From Streptosporangium album (GTDB lineage: Bacteria; Actinomycetota; Actinomycetes; Streptosporangiales; Streptosporangiaceae): a stretch of DNA of 64,000 nucleotides. Of the stretch, positions 30,976 to 40,960 are shown one piece after another. The number at the start of each line of letters is the position of its first letter. Within the stretch, counting starts at the first letter, position 1. The position numbers and the translations under genes are program-made. Where the stretch lies: positions 1,488,001 through 1,552,000 of the forward strand of contig NZ_JACHJU010000001.1 in NCBI RefSeq assembly GCF_014203795.1, in the 5' to 3' direction. Under the pieces are notes generated by a model. That model saw only the letters and a list, made by a program, of their open reading frames with translations, was not told where the DNA came from and searched no databases.

Positions 30976-32139
30976 TCAGCTCAGCCCCGCACGGCGGGCC
31001 CGCTCGACGACGAGGGCGATGACGCCGACCAGCCGGTCGACGTCGGCCGCGGTCGAGGTGTGGCCGAGGGTGAAGCGGAGCGAGCCCCGCGCCCGGACCG
31101 CGTCGGCGCCCATGGCGAGCAGGACGTGGGAGGGCTGGGCCACCCCCGCCGAGCACGCCGAGCCCGTGGAGCACTCCACCCCCTTGGCGTCCAGGAGCAT
31201 GAGCAGCGCGTCGCCCTCGCAGCCGGGGAAGGAGAAGTGCGCGTTGCCGGGGAGCCGGTTCACCGGGTCACCGTTGAGGATCACGTCGGGCACCGCCTGC
31301 CGGACCCTGCGGATCAGGTCGTCGCGGAGGGCGGTCAGGCGGACCGCCGTCTCGGCCTGGCGGGTCACCGCGGTGCTCACCGCCGCCGCGAATCCGGCGA
31401 TCGCCGGGGCGTCGAGCGTGCCCGAGCGCACGTCGCGCTCCTGGCCTCCGCCGTGCAGCACCGGCACCGGGTCCACGCCCCGGCCGAGCAGCAGCGCGCC
31501 GACGCCCATCGGGCCGCCGACCTTGTGCCCGGAGATCGTCATCGCGTCGACGCCGGAGCCGGCGAACCCCACGGGGAGCTGGCCGATGGCCTGGACGGCG
31601 TCGGTGTGGAAGGGGATGCCGTGATCGCGGGCGATTCCGGCGAGAACCCGGATCGGCTGGACGGTGCCGACCTCGTTGTTGGCCCACATCACGCTGACCA
31701 GCGCGACGCTGTCCGGGTCGCGCTCGATGGCGGCGCGGAGCGTCTGCGGGTGCACCCTGCCGAACTCGTCGACGCCGAGGAGCTCGACGGTCGCCCCCTG
31801 GCGCTCCCCCAGCCAGTGCGCCGGGTCCAGCGCGCCGTGGTGCTCCACCGCGCTGATCAGGATCCGGCTCGCGCCCTTGGCCCGGCGGGCCCAGTAGAGG
31901 CCCTTGATGGCCAGGTTGTCGGCCTCGGTGCCGCCGGAGGTGAAGACCACCTCGCTGGGCCGGGCGTCGAGCGCGTCCGCGATCGTCTCCCGCGACTCCT
32001 CCACGACCCGGCGGGTACGGCGGCCCGCCGTGTGCAGCGACGACGCGTTGCCGACCCTGCCGAGGTGGGCTGTCATCACCTCGACGGCCTCGGGAAGCAT
32101 CGGCGTGGTCGCCGCGTGATCGAGATAGGCGGACTCCAC
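30976..32139 (-). CDS. Cysteine desulfurase (NifS/IscS type)
   Basis: The protein has 387 residues from the GTG at 32139, chosen because GGGAGGGGAG lies 7 bp before it and the protein then starts with [13 protein letters not shown], the family's N-terminus. PLP lysine in [12 protein letters not shown], His in EHHGALD, and a mobile loop with the active cysteine in [10 protein letters not shown]. It yields cysteine-derived persulfide for thiolation or Fe-S assembly. Placement upstream of mnmA suggests tRNA 2-thiouridine as main use. It is divergent from the tetR gene. Confidence 0.93.
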   Translation of the reverse strand: MESAYLDHAATTPMLPEAVEVMTAHLGRVGNASSLHTAGRRTRRVVEESRETIADALDARPSEVVFTSGGTEADNLAIKGLYWARRAKGASRILISAVEHHGALDPAHWLGERQGATVELLGVDEFGRVHPQTLRAAIERDPDSVALVSVMWANNEVGTVQPIRVLAGIARDHGIPFHTDAVQAIGQLPVGFAGSGVDAMTISGHKVGGPMGVGALLLGRGVDPVPVLHGGGQERDVRSGTLDAPAIAGFAAAVSTAVTRQAETAVRLTALRDDLIRRVRQAVPDVILNGDPVNRLPGNAHFSFPGCEGDALLMLLDAKGVECSTGSACSAGVAQPSHVLLAMGADAVRARGSLRFTLGHTSTAADVDRLVGVIALVVERARRAGLS

Positions 32140-32215
32140 GACCGCACTCCCCTCCCAGCTCTGTTCTGCCTTCCAGGCAAGCGTATCCGTGGTCTTGAGG
32201 AACACCGTCACAGGT

Positions 32216-32246
32216 TTGACTACTAAACCGTCCAGACGGTACAGTA
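32216..32246 (+). promoter_or_regulatory. tetR promoter with overlapping palindromic operator
   Basis: TTGACT (32216-32221) and TACAGT (32240-32245) are 18 bp apart. A 26-bp inverted repeat at 32221-32246 (arms TACT..ACCGTC and GACGGT..AGTA around CA, one mismatched pair) covers the spacer and -10. Binding of the TetR protein would block its own promoter. The expected start of transcription coincides with the ATG at 32253, so the mRNA is probably leaderless. Confidence 0.8.
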
Positions 32247-32252
32247 GCCGGC

Positions 32253-32759
32253 ATGAGACGGGAAGAGCTGTTGGACGCGGCAGAGGATCTGCTCTGCGAC
32301 CAGGGCTCCGCCGCACTCACACTGGCAGCCGTCGCCGAACGCGCCGGATGCAGCAAGGGCGGCCTTCTCTACCATTTCGGCACCAAGGAAGCCCTGATCA
32401 AAGGCATGGTCGAGCGGCTGATCGAGGACTTCGACCAGCTCATCGCCATCCAGGGTCACGACACCTACACCAAGAACTACCTGGCCGCCACGTTCGCCGC
32501 CGTGCAGAGCGGCAGGCTGCGACGCTGGGCGGTGGTCACCGGAGCGTCCGGCAACCTCTATCTGCTCGCCCCGCTGCGCACGGCGATGGCGCGCTGGCAC
32601 CGGGAGGGTCTCGACATCGAGCCCGACCCCGCGGCCGCACAGATCGTCCGGCTCGCGTGCGAGGGGTTGTGGGACGTGGCCAGCCATGATCCCGATCTCT
32701 ACGACGACGAGCACTACGCCGAGTTGAAGCAGCGTCTGCTGGACCTGCTGCCCGCCTAG
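32253..32759 (+). CDS. TetR family transcriptional regulator
   Basis: The protein has 168 residues. N-terminal helix-turn-helix: [28 protein letters not shown], with the typical YHF element. The ligand domain is short, ending with [12 protein letters not shown]. No ribosome binding site precedes the ATG, which fits a leaderless transcript from the promoter 8 bp upstream. It is followed by a hairpin and a major facilitator transporter, its probable regulated target. Autoregulation is suggested by the palindrome over its promoter. Confidence 0.92.
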   Translation: MRREELLDAAEDLLCDQGSAALTLAAVAERAGCSKGGLLYHFGTKEALIKGMVERLIEDFDQLIAIQGHDTYTKNYLAATFAAVQSGRLRRWAVVTGASGNLYLLAPLRTAMARWHREGLDIEPDPAAAQIVRLACEGLWDVASHDPDLYDDEHYAELKQRLLDLLPA

Positions 32760-32787
32760 CCGGGATCACTCTTTCGCACTCATTGGT

Positions 32788-32814
32788 GGTCGCTTCCGCT
32801 TTACGGAAGCGACC
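32788..32814 (+). terminator. Hairpin between tetR and the MFS gene
   Basis: GGTCGCTTCCG and CGGAAGCGACC form a perfect 11-bp stem with loop CTTTA. There is no T-tract; it may be a terminator or a partial attenuator between tetR and the transporter. Confidence 0.65.
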
Positions 32815-32870
32815 GGTCTGTGTGTGCCCATTTTCACGTCACCAGAAACATCTTTGAAGGGATTTCAGGC

Positions 32871-34064
32871 ATGACCCGCAACCTGAGGACGGCCCGCACC
32901 GGTGCGGTCCTCACCTTCCTGCTCGCCGGACTCATGTGTGGATCGATGACCGTGCGCATCCCCGCGCTGTCCGACAAACTCGGCCTGTCCGAGGGGTCGG
33001 TCGGCGTCACCCTCCTCGTGTGGGGCCTGGGAGCGCTGATCACCATGCAGTCGATGCGCGGCATGATGACGCGCTTCGGCAGCCGGAGCATCCTGCGGGT
33101 CGGCGCTCCTCTCTGCGCGGCCGCCCTGGCCCTGCTGGCATTCGCACCGACGTTCCCGACACTGCTGGTCGCCGCCGGTCTCTTCGGCATGGCGTTCGGC
33201 GCGGTGGACATCGCGATGAACGCGCAGGGCTCGACGGTCGAGCGCGCCTACGGCCGCCCGCTGATGAACGGCATGCACGCGGGCTGGTGCGTGGGCGCGA
33301 TCTCCGCGGGCCTGCTGGGCACCGCGGCCATCGCGGCGGGACTGTCGTTCACCGCCCATCTGACCTTGATCGCCCTGCTCTCCCTTCCCCTGTTGATCGT
33401 CATCAGCCGCACCTACCTGCCGGACCCGGCCGTCGCCGAGGGTCACGAGACGGGTGCCCGGCGCAGGCGGATGCCCCCGGTCGTCTACCTGCTCGGCGTG
33501 ATCGCGTTCTGCGCGTTCATGGTCGAGGGCACGGTCGCCGACTGGAACGGGCTCTACCTGCGTAACGTCCTCGGCGCTCCCGAGGCCGTGGCCGCGCTGG
33601 GGTATCCGATCTTCGAGGCGGGCATGTTGCTCGGCCGGCTCACCGGCGACCGCGTCCGGGCCCGCTTCGGCGCCCGCGGCATGATCATCGCCTCCGGTCT
33701 GGCCACCGCCGCCACCTTCTCCGTGGTCATCACGGCCTCGACGTCCCTGGTCGCCATCTCCGCCATGCTCTTCGTGGGCGTCGCGGTGGCCACGGTCTCC
33801 CCGATGGCGATGTCCCTGGCGGGCGGCGCGGTCGACAACCCGGGCCCGGCCATCGCCCAGACCGGTGCGATGGGTTACGCCGGACTGCTGCTCGGCCCGG
33901 TGATCATCGGCTTCCTGTCGGACATGGCCACGCTCGGGACGGCACTCGGCATCACCGTCGTGCTCGGAGTCCTGATCGCGCTGGTCGCCCGGTTCCTCCC
34001 CCGGCGCGGCACGGCCTCCGTCCCGGCCGAGACTCCGGGGCGCGAGTTCACCATGGCCGCCTGA
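32871..34064 (+). CDS. MFS transporter
   Basis: The protein has 397 residues with about twelve hydrophobic helices; start ATG after GAAGGG. The first loop contains RIPALSDKLGLSEGSVG and the conserved basic loop between helices 2 and 3 reads GMMTRFGSRSILR. In the fifth helix region there is GWCVGAISAGLLG. Such RIPxL-type transporters often accompany TetR genes; the substrate cannot be deduced. Probably controlled by the adjacent TetR protein. Confidence 0.88.
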   Translation: MTRNLRTARTGAVLTFLLAGLMCGSMTVRIPALSDKLGLSEGSVGVTLLVWGLGALITMQSMRGMMTRFGSRSILRVGAPLCAAALALLAFAPTFPTLLVAAGLFGMAFGAVDIAMNAQGSTVERAYGRPLMNGMHAGWCVGAISAGLLGTAAIAAGLSFTAHLTLIALLSLPLLIVISRTYLPDPAVAEGHETGARRRRMPPVVYLLGVIAFCAFMVEGTVADWNGLYLRNVLGAPEAVAALGYPIFEAGMLLGRLTGDRVRARFGARGMIIASGLATAATFSVVITASTSLVAISAMLFVGVAVATVSPMAMSLAGGAVDNPGPAIAQTGAMGYAGLLLGPVIIGFLSDMATLGTALGITVVLGVLIALVARFLPRRGTASVPAETPGREFTMAA

Positions 34065-34156
34065 CCCGCCGTCCGCGCCGCCTGGCCCCAGGTGATCACA
34101 TCTTACTATTCAAGACAATATGGCTCAATAAATGAGACTTACCCTATGTTGTCGTC

Positions 34157-35353
34157 ATGAGAACCCCCAACCGCTGGGCCATGCTGAGCCTGGGCATGGC
34201 CGCACAGGGCTCGGGCTGCGTGTTCATGTACGGGCTGCCCTTCCTCCTCCCCGCCCTGCAGGCGGAGAGGGGCCTGAGCCTGGCGCAGGCGGGGATCCTC
34301 GTGGGCGCGCCCAGCGCCGGGATGCTCTTCACGCTCATCGCCTGGGGCTGGGTCGCGGACCGCTACGGCGAACGGCTGGCCATGACCACCGGCTTGGCCC
34401 TGGCGACGGTCTTCCTGACACTGGCCGCGCTGTCCGGCACGCCCGCCGTACTGGCGGTCATGCTGGCGCTCGCGGGAGCCGCCGGCGCGTCGGCGAACGC
34501 GGCCAGCGGACGGGTCGTCCTGGGCTGGTTCCCCAAGGAGAGACGCGGCGTCGCCATGGGCTGGCGGCAGACCGCCCAGCCGCTCGGGGTCGCCGTGGCC
34601 GGGGCCGTCATCCCACCCTCCGTCCATCTGTGGGGGGTGCGGGGCGCACTGCTGGTCATGGCCGCCATCACCCTGGTCACCACCGTGTCGGTCGGACTCC
34701 TGGTCGTCGACCCGCCGAGAGGCGACAAGGCCGCGGGTGAGCGCACGGCCTCGCCGTACCGTGCCCCGGCTCTGTGGCGGATCCACGGCGCGAGCATGCT
34801 GCTGGTCGTGCCCCAGTTCGTGACGGCCGGGTTCGCCCTCACCTACCTGGTCTCGGCACGCCACTGGGAGGTGGCCTCGGCCGCCCAGCTCGTCGCGGCG
34901 GCCCAGTTCGGCGGTGCGGCCGGGCGGCTGCTGTGCGGCAGATGGTCGGACCGGGTGGGCAGCAGGGTCCGGCCGATGCGCCGGCTCGCCCTGGTCAACG
35001 GCACGGTGATGGCCCTGCTGGCGACGGCCGCGCAGGTCGGCGCCGCCGCCGCCACGCCGCTGCTGATCGCGGCGCTGATCATCTCCATGAGCGGCAACGG
35101 CCTGGCCTTCACCGCGGTCTCCGAGCTGGCCGGGTCATCCTGGGCCGGCCGGGCGATGGGCGTCCAGAACACCGCCCAGAACCTCGTCTCCGCCGCCACT
35201 CCCGGGGCGGTCGGCGCCCTCATCACCGGCACGGGCTTCGCCACGGCGTTCGGGCTGGCCGGCGCCCTGGCGCTCGCCGCCGCCCTCGCCACCCCGGGGC
35301 AGGCGGAGAGCGCACCCGAGATACCCGCGCCACGGGCCACGGCCGGCCGCTGA
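34157..35353 (+). CDS. MFS transporter
   Basis: The protein has 398 residues, about twelve hydrophobic helices, with the loop motif GWVADRYGERLA between helices 2 and 3 and GWRQTAQPLG in the fifth helix. It is preceded by an unusually AT-rich stretch (about 34098-34156) and no ribosome binding site; TATGTT at 34145-34150 could be a -10 giving a leaderless transcript. It belongs to a different subgroup than the previous transporter. Substrate unknown. Confidence 0.85.
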   Translation: MRTPNRWAMLSLGMAAQGSGCVFMYGLPFLLPALQAERGLSLAQAGILVGAPSAGMLFTLIAWGWVADRYGERLAMTTGLALATVFLTLAALSGTPAVLAVMLALAGAAGASANAASGRVVLGWFPKERRGVAMGWRQTAQPLGVAVAGAVIPPSVHLWGVRGALLVMAAITLVTTVSVGLLVVDPPRGDKAAGERTASPYRAPALWRIHGASMLLVVPQFVTAGFALTYLVSARHWEVASAAQLVAAAQFGGAAGRLLCGRWSDRVGSRVRPMRRLALVNGTVMALLATAAQVGAAAATPLLIAALIISMSGNGLAFTAVSELAGSSWAGRAMGVQNTAQNLVSAATPGAVGALITGTGFATAFGLAGALALAAALATPGQAESAPEIPAPRATAGR

Positions 35354-35433
35354 AACGCCCGGCCGCCGGAACACGCCACGGCCGGCCGCTGAAAGACCTG
35401 ACCGTCGGAGCACGCCACGGCCGGTCGCCGGAA
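35336..35433 (+). repeat. Three ~39-bp tandem repeats across the MFS stop codon
   Basis: GCCACGGCCGGCCGCTGAAA stands at 35336-35355 and 35375-35394, with a variant at 35414-35433. The first copy contains the stop codon, so unit loss or gain would not affect most of the protein. Confidence 0.75.
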
Positions 35434-35450
35434 ACACCCGGCCATCGAAA

Positions 35451-35479
35451 ACGGCGCCGCACGTCACGTGCGGCGCCGT
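35451..35479. terminator. Convergent terminator between the MFS gene and etfA
   Basis: ACGGCGCCGCACG and CGTGCGGCGCCGT form a perfect 13-bp stem with the loop TCA. It serves both convergent genes. Confidence 0.85.
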
Positions 35480-35493
35480 CTCCCTCTGCGTGC

Positions 35494-36447
35494 CTACTTG
35501 CGCTTGACGACCTCGTCGGTCAACTGCGGGACGACCTGGTGGAGGTCACCCACGACACCGAAGTCGGCGAGCTCGAAGATCGGCGCCTCGGGGTCCTTGT
35601 TGATCGCGATGATCGTCTTGGCGGTCTGCATGCCGGCCCGGTGCTGGATGGCACCGGAGATGCCCGCCGCGATGTAGAGCTGCGGCGACACGGTCTTGCC
35701 GGTCTGGCCGACCTGGAACTGGTGCGGGTACCAGCCGGCGTCGGTGGCGGCGCGGGAGGCGCCGACCGCCGCGCCCAGCGAGTCGGCGAGCTTCTCGATG
35801 ATCGAGAAGTTCTCCGCCGAGCCCACACCACGGCCACCGGAGACCACGATGGCGGCCTCGGTGAGCTCGGGGCGGGCGCCCTTCTCCTCCTTGACGCGCT
35901 CCACGACCCTGGCGCTCTTGGCGGCCTCGGAGACGGTCACGGAGACCTGCTCCTCGGCGCCGGCGCCGACGGCGGCCTCGACCGGCGTCGCGTTGGGGCG
36001 GACCGCGACGATCGGGGTGCCCTTGGTCACGCGCGACTGGACGTTGACGCCACCACCGAAGATCGACTGGTCGGCGATCAGGCCGTCCTGGAGGCCCACG
36101 ACATCGGTGAGCACACCGGAGTCGATCTTGATGGCCAGCCGGCCCGCGATCTCCTTCGCCTCGGCCGTCGCGGCGACGAGCACCGCGGCCGGGGACTTCT
36201 CGGAGACGAGCTGGGCCAGCAGCTCCGCCTTGGGAGCGACGACGTAGTCGTTGATGTCGGCCGAGTCGGCCAGGTAGATCGTCTCCGCGCCGTACTCGGC
36301 CAGCCTGGCCTTGGCGTCGGGAGAGTAGCCCGGCCCCGCCCACACGGCCGACGGCGTGCCCAGCTTGCGGGCGAGCGTCAGCAGTTCCAGCGTGACCTTC
36401 TTGACCTGGCCTTCGACGTGCTCGACCAGAACGAGAATCTCAGACAT
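35494..36447 (-). CDS. etfA: Electron transfer flavoprotein alpha subunit
   Basis: The protein has 317 residues, the family length. It begins [10 protein letters not shown], and the C-terminal FAD domain contains [28 protein letters not shown] and [21 protein letters not shown], the ETF-alpha signature. With EtfB it carries electrons from acyl-CoA and other flavin dehydrogenases to the respiratory chain. It is the second gene of an etfB-etfA operon (18-bp gap). Confidence 0.96.
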   Translation of the reverse strand: MSEILVLVEHVEGQVKKVTLELLTLARKLGTPSAVWAGPGYSPDAKARLAEYGAETIYLADSADINDYVVAPKAELLAQLVSEKSPAAVLVAATAEAKEIAGRLAIKIDSGVLTDVVGLQDGLIADQSIFGGGVNVQSRVTKGTPIVAVRPNATPVEAAVGAGAEEQVSVTVSEAAKSARVVERVKEEKGARPELTEAAIVVSGGRGVGSAENFSIIEKLADSLGAAVGASRAATDAGWYPHQFQVGQTGKTVSPQLYIAAGISGAIQHRAGMQTAKTIIAINKDPEAPIFELADFGVVGDLHQVVPQLTDEVVKRK

Positions 36448-36465
36448 ATCAGCTAACCCCCGTTC

Positions 36466-37245
36466 TCAGACGAACTTCTTCGACGCGAGGTAGTCGGCGG
36501 TCTTCACGCCGCCGTCGCCCTCGTCCTTGACGACCGTGCCGGCCGCGCGCGGCGGGGCGACGGCGAAGTCGGCGACCTCACTCCAGGAGTTGGCCAGGCC
36601 GACCTGTGCGGCGTCGATCTCGGCGTCGGCGACGCCGAGCTTCTCGACCGGCTTCTTCTTGGCCGCCATGATGCCCTTGAAGGAGGGGTAGCGCGGGTCG
36701 TTGATCTTCTCGACCACGGAGACGACGGCGGGCAGAGTGGCCTCCACCCTGTCGTAGCCGTAGTCGGTGACGCGCTGGATCGCGATGGACGACCCGTTCA
36801 CCTCGACCTTGTTGGCGAAGGTGAGCTGCGGAACGCCCAGGCGCTCGGCGAGCATGGCGGCGAGGACGCCGGTGCGGGCGTCGGTCGACTCGGAGCCGAG
36901 CACGACCAGATCGAAACCGATCTTCTTGAGCGTCTGCGCCAGGGCGTAGGAGGTGCCCAGCGCGTCGGAGCCGTGCAGCGCGTCGTCCACCAGGTGGACC
37001 GCCTTGTCAGCGCCCATGGCCAGGGCCTTGCGGATGGTGTCACTGGCCTTGTCGGGACCCATGGTGAGGACGGTCACCTCACCGCCGTGGGCCTCCTTCA
37101 GGCGCAGCGCCTCCTCGACCGCGTATTCACACAGCTCGTTGATGACGCCGTCGGCGGCATCGCGGTCGAGCGTCTTGTCATCGGACCTCAGCTTGCGCTC
37201 GGTCGCCGTGTCGGGGACCTGCTTCACGCAGACGACGATGTTCAT
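36466..37245 (-). CDS. etfB: Electron transfer flavoprotein beta subunit
   Basis: The protein has 259 residues from the ATG giving MNIVVCVKQVPDT, the standard EtfB start; a longer frame upstream is not conserved. AMP-binding type sequence with VLTMGPDKASDTIRKALAMGAD and GSESTDARTGVLAAMLAE. First gene of the operon with etfA. Confidence 0.96.
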   Translation of the reverse strand: MNIVVCVKQVPDTATERKLRSDDKTLDRDAADGVINELCEYAVEEALRLKEAHGGEVTVLTMGPDKASDTIRKALAMGADKAVHLVDDALHGSDALGTSYALAQTLKKIGFDLVVLGSESTDARTGVLAAMLAERLGVPQLTFANKVEVNGSSIAIQRVTDYGYDRVEATLPAVVSVVEKINDPRYPSFKGIMAAKKKPVEKLGVADAEIDAAQVGLANSWSEVADFAVAPPRAAGTVVKDEGDGGVKTADYLASKKFV

Positions 37246-37588
37246 GGCCGGTGGCCGACCTCCCGTGTTCGCGTGCGCCACCGCGTCGCTGCGGTTGGCG
37301 CCGGATGCTCGGTACGCACACGCGGGGCACGTGCACGTGATGCCAAGACTGCCAGGTGCCCGAGGGCGGTATGACAGCGGGTGGCCTGGTCGGGACGTAC
37401 CCGCCCTGGCCCTCCGACATCATGTTACCCAGCGGTAGCTTAGGTGCAAACCACCAGGCTGTACGGCTTGCCCGGACGGCGGAGGGTCTGCCCGCCCAGT
37501 CACCCTCCCACCATACCGAACTATATTCCGGAATCTGCGCATGAAGACCCCGTCCTCGGCGGGCCACCCCGGGGGCGCCGGTGGAGCC
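37246..37588. promoter_or_regulatory. etfBA promoter region, otherwise no gene
   Basis: This is a 343-bp gap. On the minus strand TTGCAC (37444-37449) and TAACAT (37422-37427) are 16 bp apart, a fair promoter that would give a leader of about 170 nt for etfBA. A 10-bp palindrome ATTCCGGAAT lies at 37525-37534. No coding frame looks real. Confidence 0.55.
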
Positions 37589-38914
37589 TCAACTTGCTAT
37601 CAGGATCGCCACCAGGACGGAGACGACGGTGCCGAGGGCCAGCGCGAGAGTGAGGGTGCTGAAGAACGCGCCGAGCGCGGCCCAGAGCGCGATGGCGCCG
37701 GCGGCGCTGCCCAGATCGACGATCATACGCGGGCGGTTCCGGCGGGCGAACAGCGCGATCGCCGCGTCGATGAGCGTCACCAGGCCGTAGACGGTGAGCA
37801 GGAGCAGCGACACCTCCGGGAGCGGCTCCCTGGCCGTCGCGGCCATCAGGGAGACGAGCAGGCCGGTGCCGATGACCCAGCGGCGGTGCAGGACCACCCG
37901 GCGGCGCTCGCGGAACTCCTCGGCCGAGAGCCTGCCGGAGACCGGGCGCCGACCGCGACGCCACTCGCGGGTGGTGAGCTCCTGCACGGCGCCCGCCGAC
38001 CCGCCCGCCTCGTGCAGGGCGACGTCCTGGACCTCGGCCGGCTCCCGCCCCCCGACGGACTCGTGGACCCTGGTGGCGACCGGGGAGGACCGGGGCCGCG
38101 GGATCGCCGCGCGGACAGCCGGGCCCGCGGCGCCCAGACGGTCCAGAAGCTCGCCTGCGACGGGCCGGACGGCCGGCTCCCGCCGCAGGCACTCCTGGAG
38201 CACCGGTTCCAGCCAGCCGGGCACGCCCTCCAGATCGGGGGCCTGGTGGACGACGCGGTAACCCACCGCCGAGGCCGGGCCCGTGCCGAACGGGTGCCGG
38301 CCGGTGGCCGCGTAGGCCAGCGTGGCGCCGAACGAGAAGAGGTCGGTCTCCGCTCCCGAACCGGTGCCCTCGATCACCTCGGGTGCCAGATACCCCGGCG
38401 TGCCGAGGATCACCCCGGACACGGTGACCGAGACGGAGTCGAGCGCGCAGGCGATACCGAAGTCGATCACGACCGGTTCGCCGTCGGTCAGGATCACGTT
38501 GGCGGGCTTCAGGTCCCGGTGCACGACCCCGGCGGCGTGGACGGCCACCAGGGCCTCGGCCAGGCCGCGCGCCAGCCGTACGAGATCGTCGCCCTCGACC
38601 GGCCCGTCCCCGGCGACCACCGCGCTGAGCGGGCGGCCCTGCACGTAGCGGGTGACCAAGTAGGGGCGGGCGCCCTCCAGCGAGGCGTCCAGGACCTCCG
38701 CGACGTGCGGGCCCTCGACCCGCCGCATGGTCTCCACCTCGCGGGCCAGCCGGGCGAGGGCCGTCGCGTCGGCCGCGACCTGTGGGTGCAGGATCTTGAC
38801 CGCCACCGTGTGCCCCTCGGGGTCCAGCGCGAGGTGGACCTCGCCGAACCCGCCCGTGCCGAGCGTCGACAGCAGGCGGTACGGGCCGAGGCGCTCACCG
38901 TCCGGCGCTCCCAT
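37589..38914 (-). CDS. Ser/Thr protein kinase with C-terminal membrane helices
   Basis: The protein has 441 residues, ATG behind GGAGGGAG. A complete PknB-type kinase domain: GTGGFGEV, Lys40 in VAVK, HRD with Asp134, DFG at 151-153, GYLAPE. Instead of a single membrane helix with a sensor domain it ends with about four hydrophobic helices (about 320-441) and practically no exposed tail. It is the third of three kinase genes on one strand, 57 bp after the second. Target unknown. Confidence 0.93.
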   Translation of the reverse strand: MGAPDGERLGPYRLLSTLGTGGFGEVHLALDPEGHTVAVKILHPQVAADATALARLAREVETMRRVEGPHVAEVLDASLEGARPYLVTRYVQGRPLSAVVAGDGPVEGDDLVRLARGLAEALVAVHAAGVVHRDLKPANVILTDGEPVVIDFGIACALDSVSVTVSGVILGTPGYLAPEVIEGTGSGAETDLFSFGATLAYAATGRHPFGTGPASAVGYRVVHQAPDLEGVPGWLEPVLQECLRREPAVRPVAGELLDRLGAAGPAVRAAIPRPRSSPVATRVHESVGGREPAEVQDVALHEAGGSAGAVQELTTREWRRGRRPVSGRLSAEEFRERRRVVLHRRWVIGTGLLVSLMAATAREPLPEVSLLLLTVYGLVTLIDAAIALFARRNRPRMIVDLGSAAGAIALWAALGAFFSTLTLALALGTVVSVLVAILIAS

Positions 38915-38971
38915 GCGACTCCCTCCGGCGTGTCCCCTCATCGTGCCCTAGAGGAGCCGATCGCGCACCGG

Positions 38972-40960
38972 TCACTGTCCGAAGGTGAGGAACCCGAGAC
39001 CGAGACTCGTCATCAGGTCCTTGACGAGACCGCCGACGAGGTCGAGGACGCCCATCGTGCCGTTCTCCACCTGGAGCTGCCACTGCCTGTGGAGCTGCTT
39101 CACCACGTCGCTCGGCTGGTCCCAGGGCGCGAAGGACGCGTCCGCGCCCAGCACCGCCACCACCGAGAAGAACGCCAGCGTGCCCAGGATGATCGTGGTC
39201 ACCATGGCCGCCCCGGGGCTGCGGATCACGCCGGTCAGCACACGGGAGACGGCCTTTCGCGGCTTGCCGCCGCCGGGCAGCACGAACAGCCCGGCCACGA
39301 ACCCGCCCGCCGCGTAGGCGGCGGCCTGGTCGGTGCCCATCTTCCCGACGTAGGTCAGCGCGCCCCACACGCACATGCCGAACATCGCGGCGAGCGGGGC
39401 CGTGAGCAGCGTCGCGAGCATCGCCTTGACGAGCGCCCACGGGGTGCCGAGCACCGCCAGCAGCGGATCGGTGGCGCTGTTGCCCCGCACCGAGCGGCGC
39501 TGGGCCAGATCCCCGAAGAGGTATTCGCCGACCCGCAGGCAGGCCACCGCGACCAGCGCGAACGCGCTGACCATGACCGGCAGCACGCAGGCCAGCGCGA
39601 CGAGGATCGTCAGCAGCAGCAGCGCGGCCAGCGGATGGCCGGTGCGGTAGCGCGGACGGTCCTGCGGCGGAGTGCGCGGGAGGTCCTGTGGCGGGGTGTG
39701 GGGCCGGGGCTGGACGGCCGGCGGGGCGTACGGCCGGGCCTGGCCGGTCGGCGGCGGCGGCGGGTAGCCGGCGACCCGCTGGTCGGCGTAAGGCGGCGGG
39801 GGTGCGCCCCTCGACTGCTGCGCCGAGGGCGGGGCCGGGATGTACGGCGGCGGCGGGGTGGCCGGGACGTACGGCGGCGGGGTCGTCCCCGTGGGGCGGG
39901 GCGACTCGGCGCGCGGCCTGCGCTCCCGCCGCTCCGGCTTGGCGTACTCCACCGGGGTCAGCAGGTCGGAGTAGCTTCCGTCCTGCGGCAGCGCCCGGGT
40001 GCCGTTCGGCGTGGACGGAGAGGGTGACGGGGGCGGGGCCTGCCCGTCCAGGAGCTTGGTGCCGTCCGTGTTGAGCACCTTGGTGCCGTCGGTGTTGAGC
40101 ACCTTGGTGCCGCCGTCGAGGACGGTGGTGGGCGGTGTCTCCTGGAAGGCCGTCGCCGAGGGGTCGAGGGCACGCGCCATCCGGTACAGCGCCTGCGCGT
40201 CCGGCCGGGCGGCGGGATCCACCGCCAGGGCCTGGCGGAGCCAGCCGCGCAGCCAGGCCGGGGCCAGGTCGATGTTGGCCCGCCCCTCCATGATGTTGAA
40301 GCAGACGACCTCGAAGCTGCCCGTGCCGAACGGCGGCTTGCCCGTCGCCCCGAAGAAGACCGTCGAGGCCAGCGCGTGCACGTCGGCCGCCTGGGTGATC
40401 TCGGTATCCCGGATGATCTCCGGAGCGAGGTAGCCGGGTGTGCCGACGAACATGCCGGTCTGGGTCAGGCGGGTGGCGTTCACCAGGTGCGCGATACCGA
40501 AGTCGATGACCAGCGGCTCACCGTTGACGATCATCACGTTGGACGGCTTGAAGTCGCGGTGGATGACGTCGGCGGCGTGAATCGCCACGAGCGCCGCGCA
40601 CATGCCCTGGGCGATCTTGATCACCTCGTCGGGCGCGAGCGGCCCGTCGGTGAGGACCGTCTCCTCCAGCGTGCGGCCCTGGGCGAAGCGGGTCACCACG
40701 TAGGGCTGCTTGCCGGACAGTTCGGCGTCGAGGACCTCGGCCACCTGCGGGCTGCGCACCCGCCGCATGGTCTCCACCTCGCGGGTGAGCCGGTCGCGGG
40801 CCTTGAGGTCGGCGGCCACGTGCGGGTGCAGAACCTTGACCGCCACCTCCCGCCCGTGCTCGTCGAGCCCCAGGTGGACGACCCCCATGCCACCTTCGCC
40901 GATCTTTCTGAGCAGGCGGTATGGTCCCAGCCGCTCAGGCGCCTGCGTGTCCCCCGTCAT
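38972..40960 (-). CDS. Ser/Thr protein kinase, multi-span membrane C-terminus
   Basis: The protein has 662 residues; the ATG overlaps the stop of the upstream kinase (ATGA), so the two are coupled. Kinase domain with GEGGMGVV, Lys42, HRD Asp136, DFG at 153-155 and GYLAPE. A Thr-rich insert contains two copies of TKVLNTDG, then a Pro-rich stretch with many PPPYxP motifs, and at least four hydrophobic helices from about 430 onward. All catalytic residues are present. Confidence 0.93.
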   Translation of the reverse strand: MTGDTQAPERLGPYRLLRKIGEGGMGVVHLGLDEHGREVAVKVLHPHVAADLKARDRLTREVETMRRVRSPQVAEVLDAELSGKQPYVVTRFAQGRTLEETVLTDGPLAPDEVIKIAQGMCAALVAIHAADVIHRDFKPSNVMIVNGEPLVIDFGIAHLVNATRLTQTGMFVGTPGYLAPEIIRDTEITQAADVHALASTVFFGATGKPPFGTGSFEVVCFNIMEGRANIDLAPAWLRGWLRQALAVDPAARPDAQALYRMARALDPSATAFQETPPTTVLDGGTKVLNTDGTKVLNTDGTKLLDGQAPPPSPSPSTPNGTRALPQDGSYSDLLTPVEYAKPERRERRPRAESPRPTGTTPPPYVPATPPPPYIPAPPSAQQSRGAPPPPYADQRVAGYPPPPPTGQARPYAPPAVQPRPHTPPQDLPRTPPQDRPRYRTGHPLAALLLLTILVALACVLPVMVSAFALVAVACLRVGEYLFGDLAQRRSVRGNSATDPLLAVLGTPWALVKAMLATLLTAPLAAMFGMCVWGALTYVGKMGTDQAAAYAAGGFVAGLFVLPGGGKPRKAVSRVLTGVIRSPGAAMVTTIILGTLAFFSVVAVLGADASFAPWDQPSDVVKQLHRQWQLQVENGTMGVLDLVGGLVKDLMTSLGLGFLTFGQ

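Noticed and set aside
30976..32316. Longer cysteine desulfurase start at 32316
   Set aside because: It would run through the tetR promoter and operator and into the tetR coding region; GTG at 32139 has a strong ribosome binding site and the family's N-terminus.
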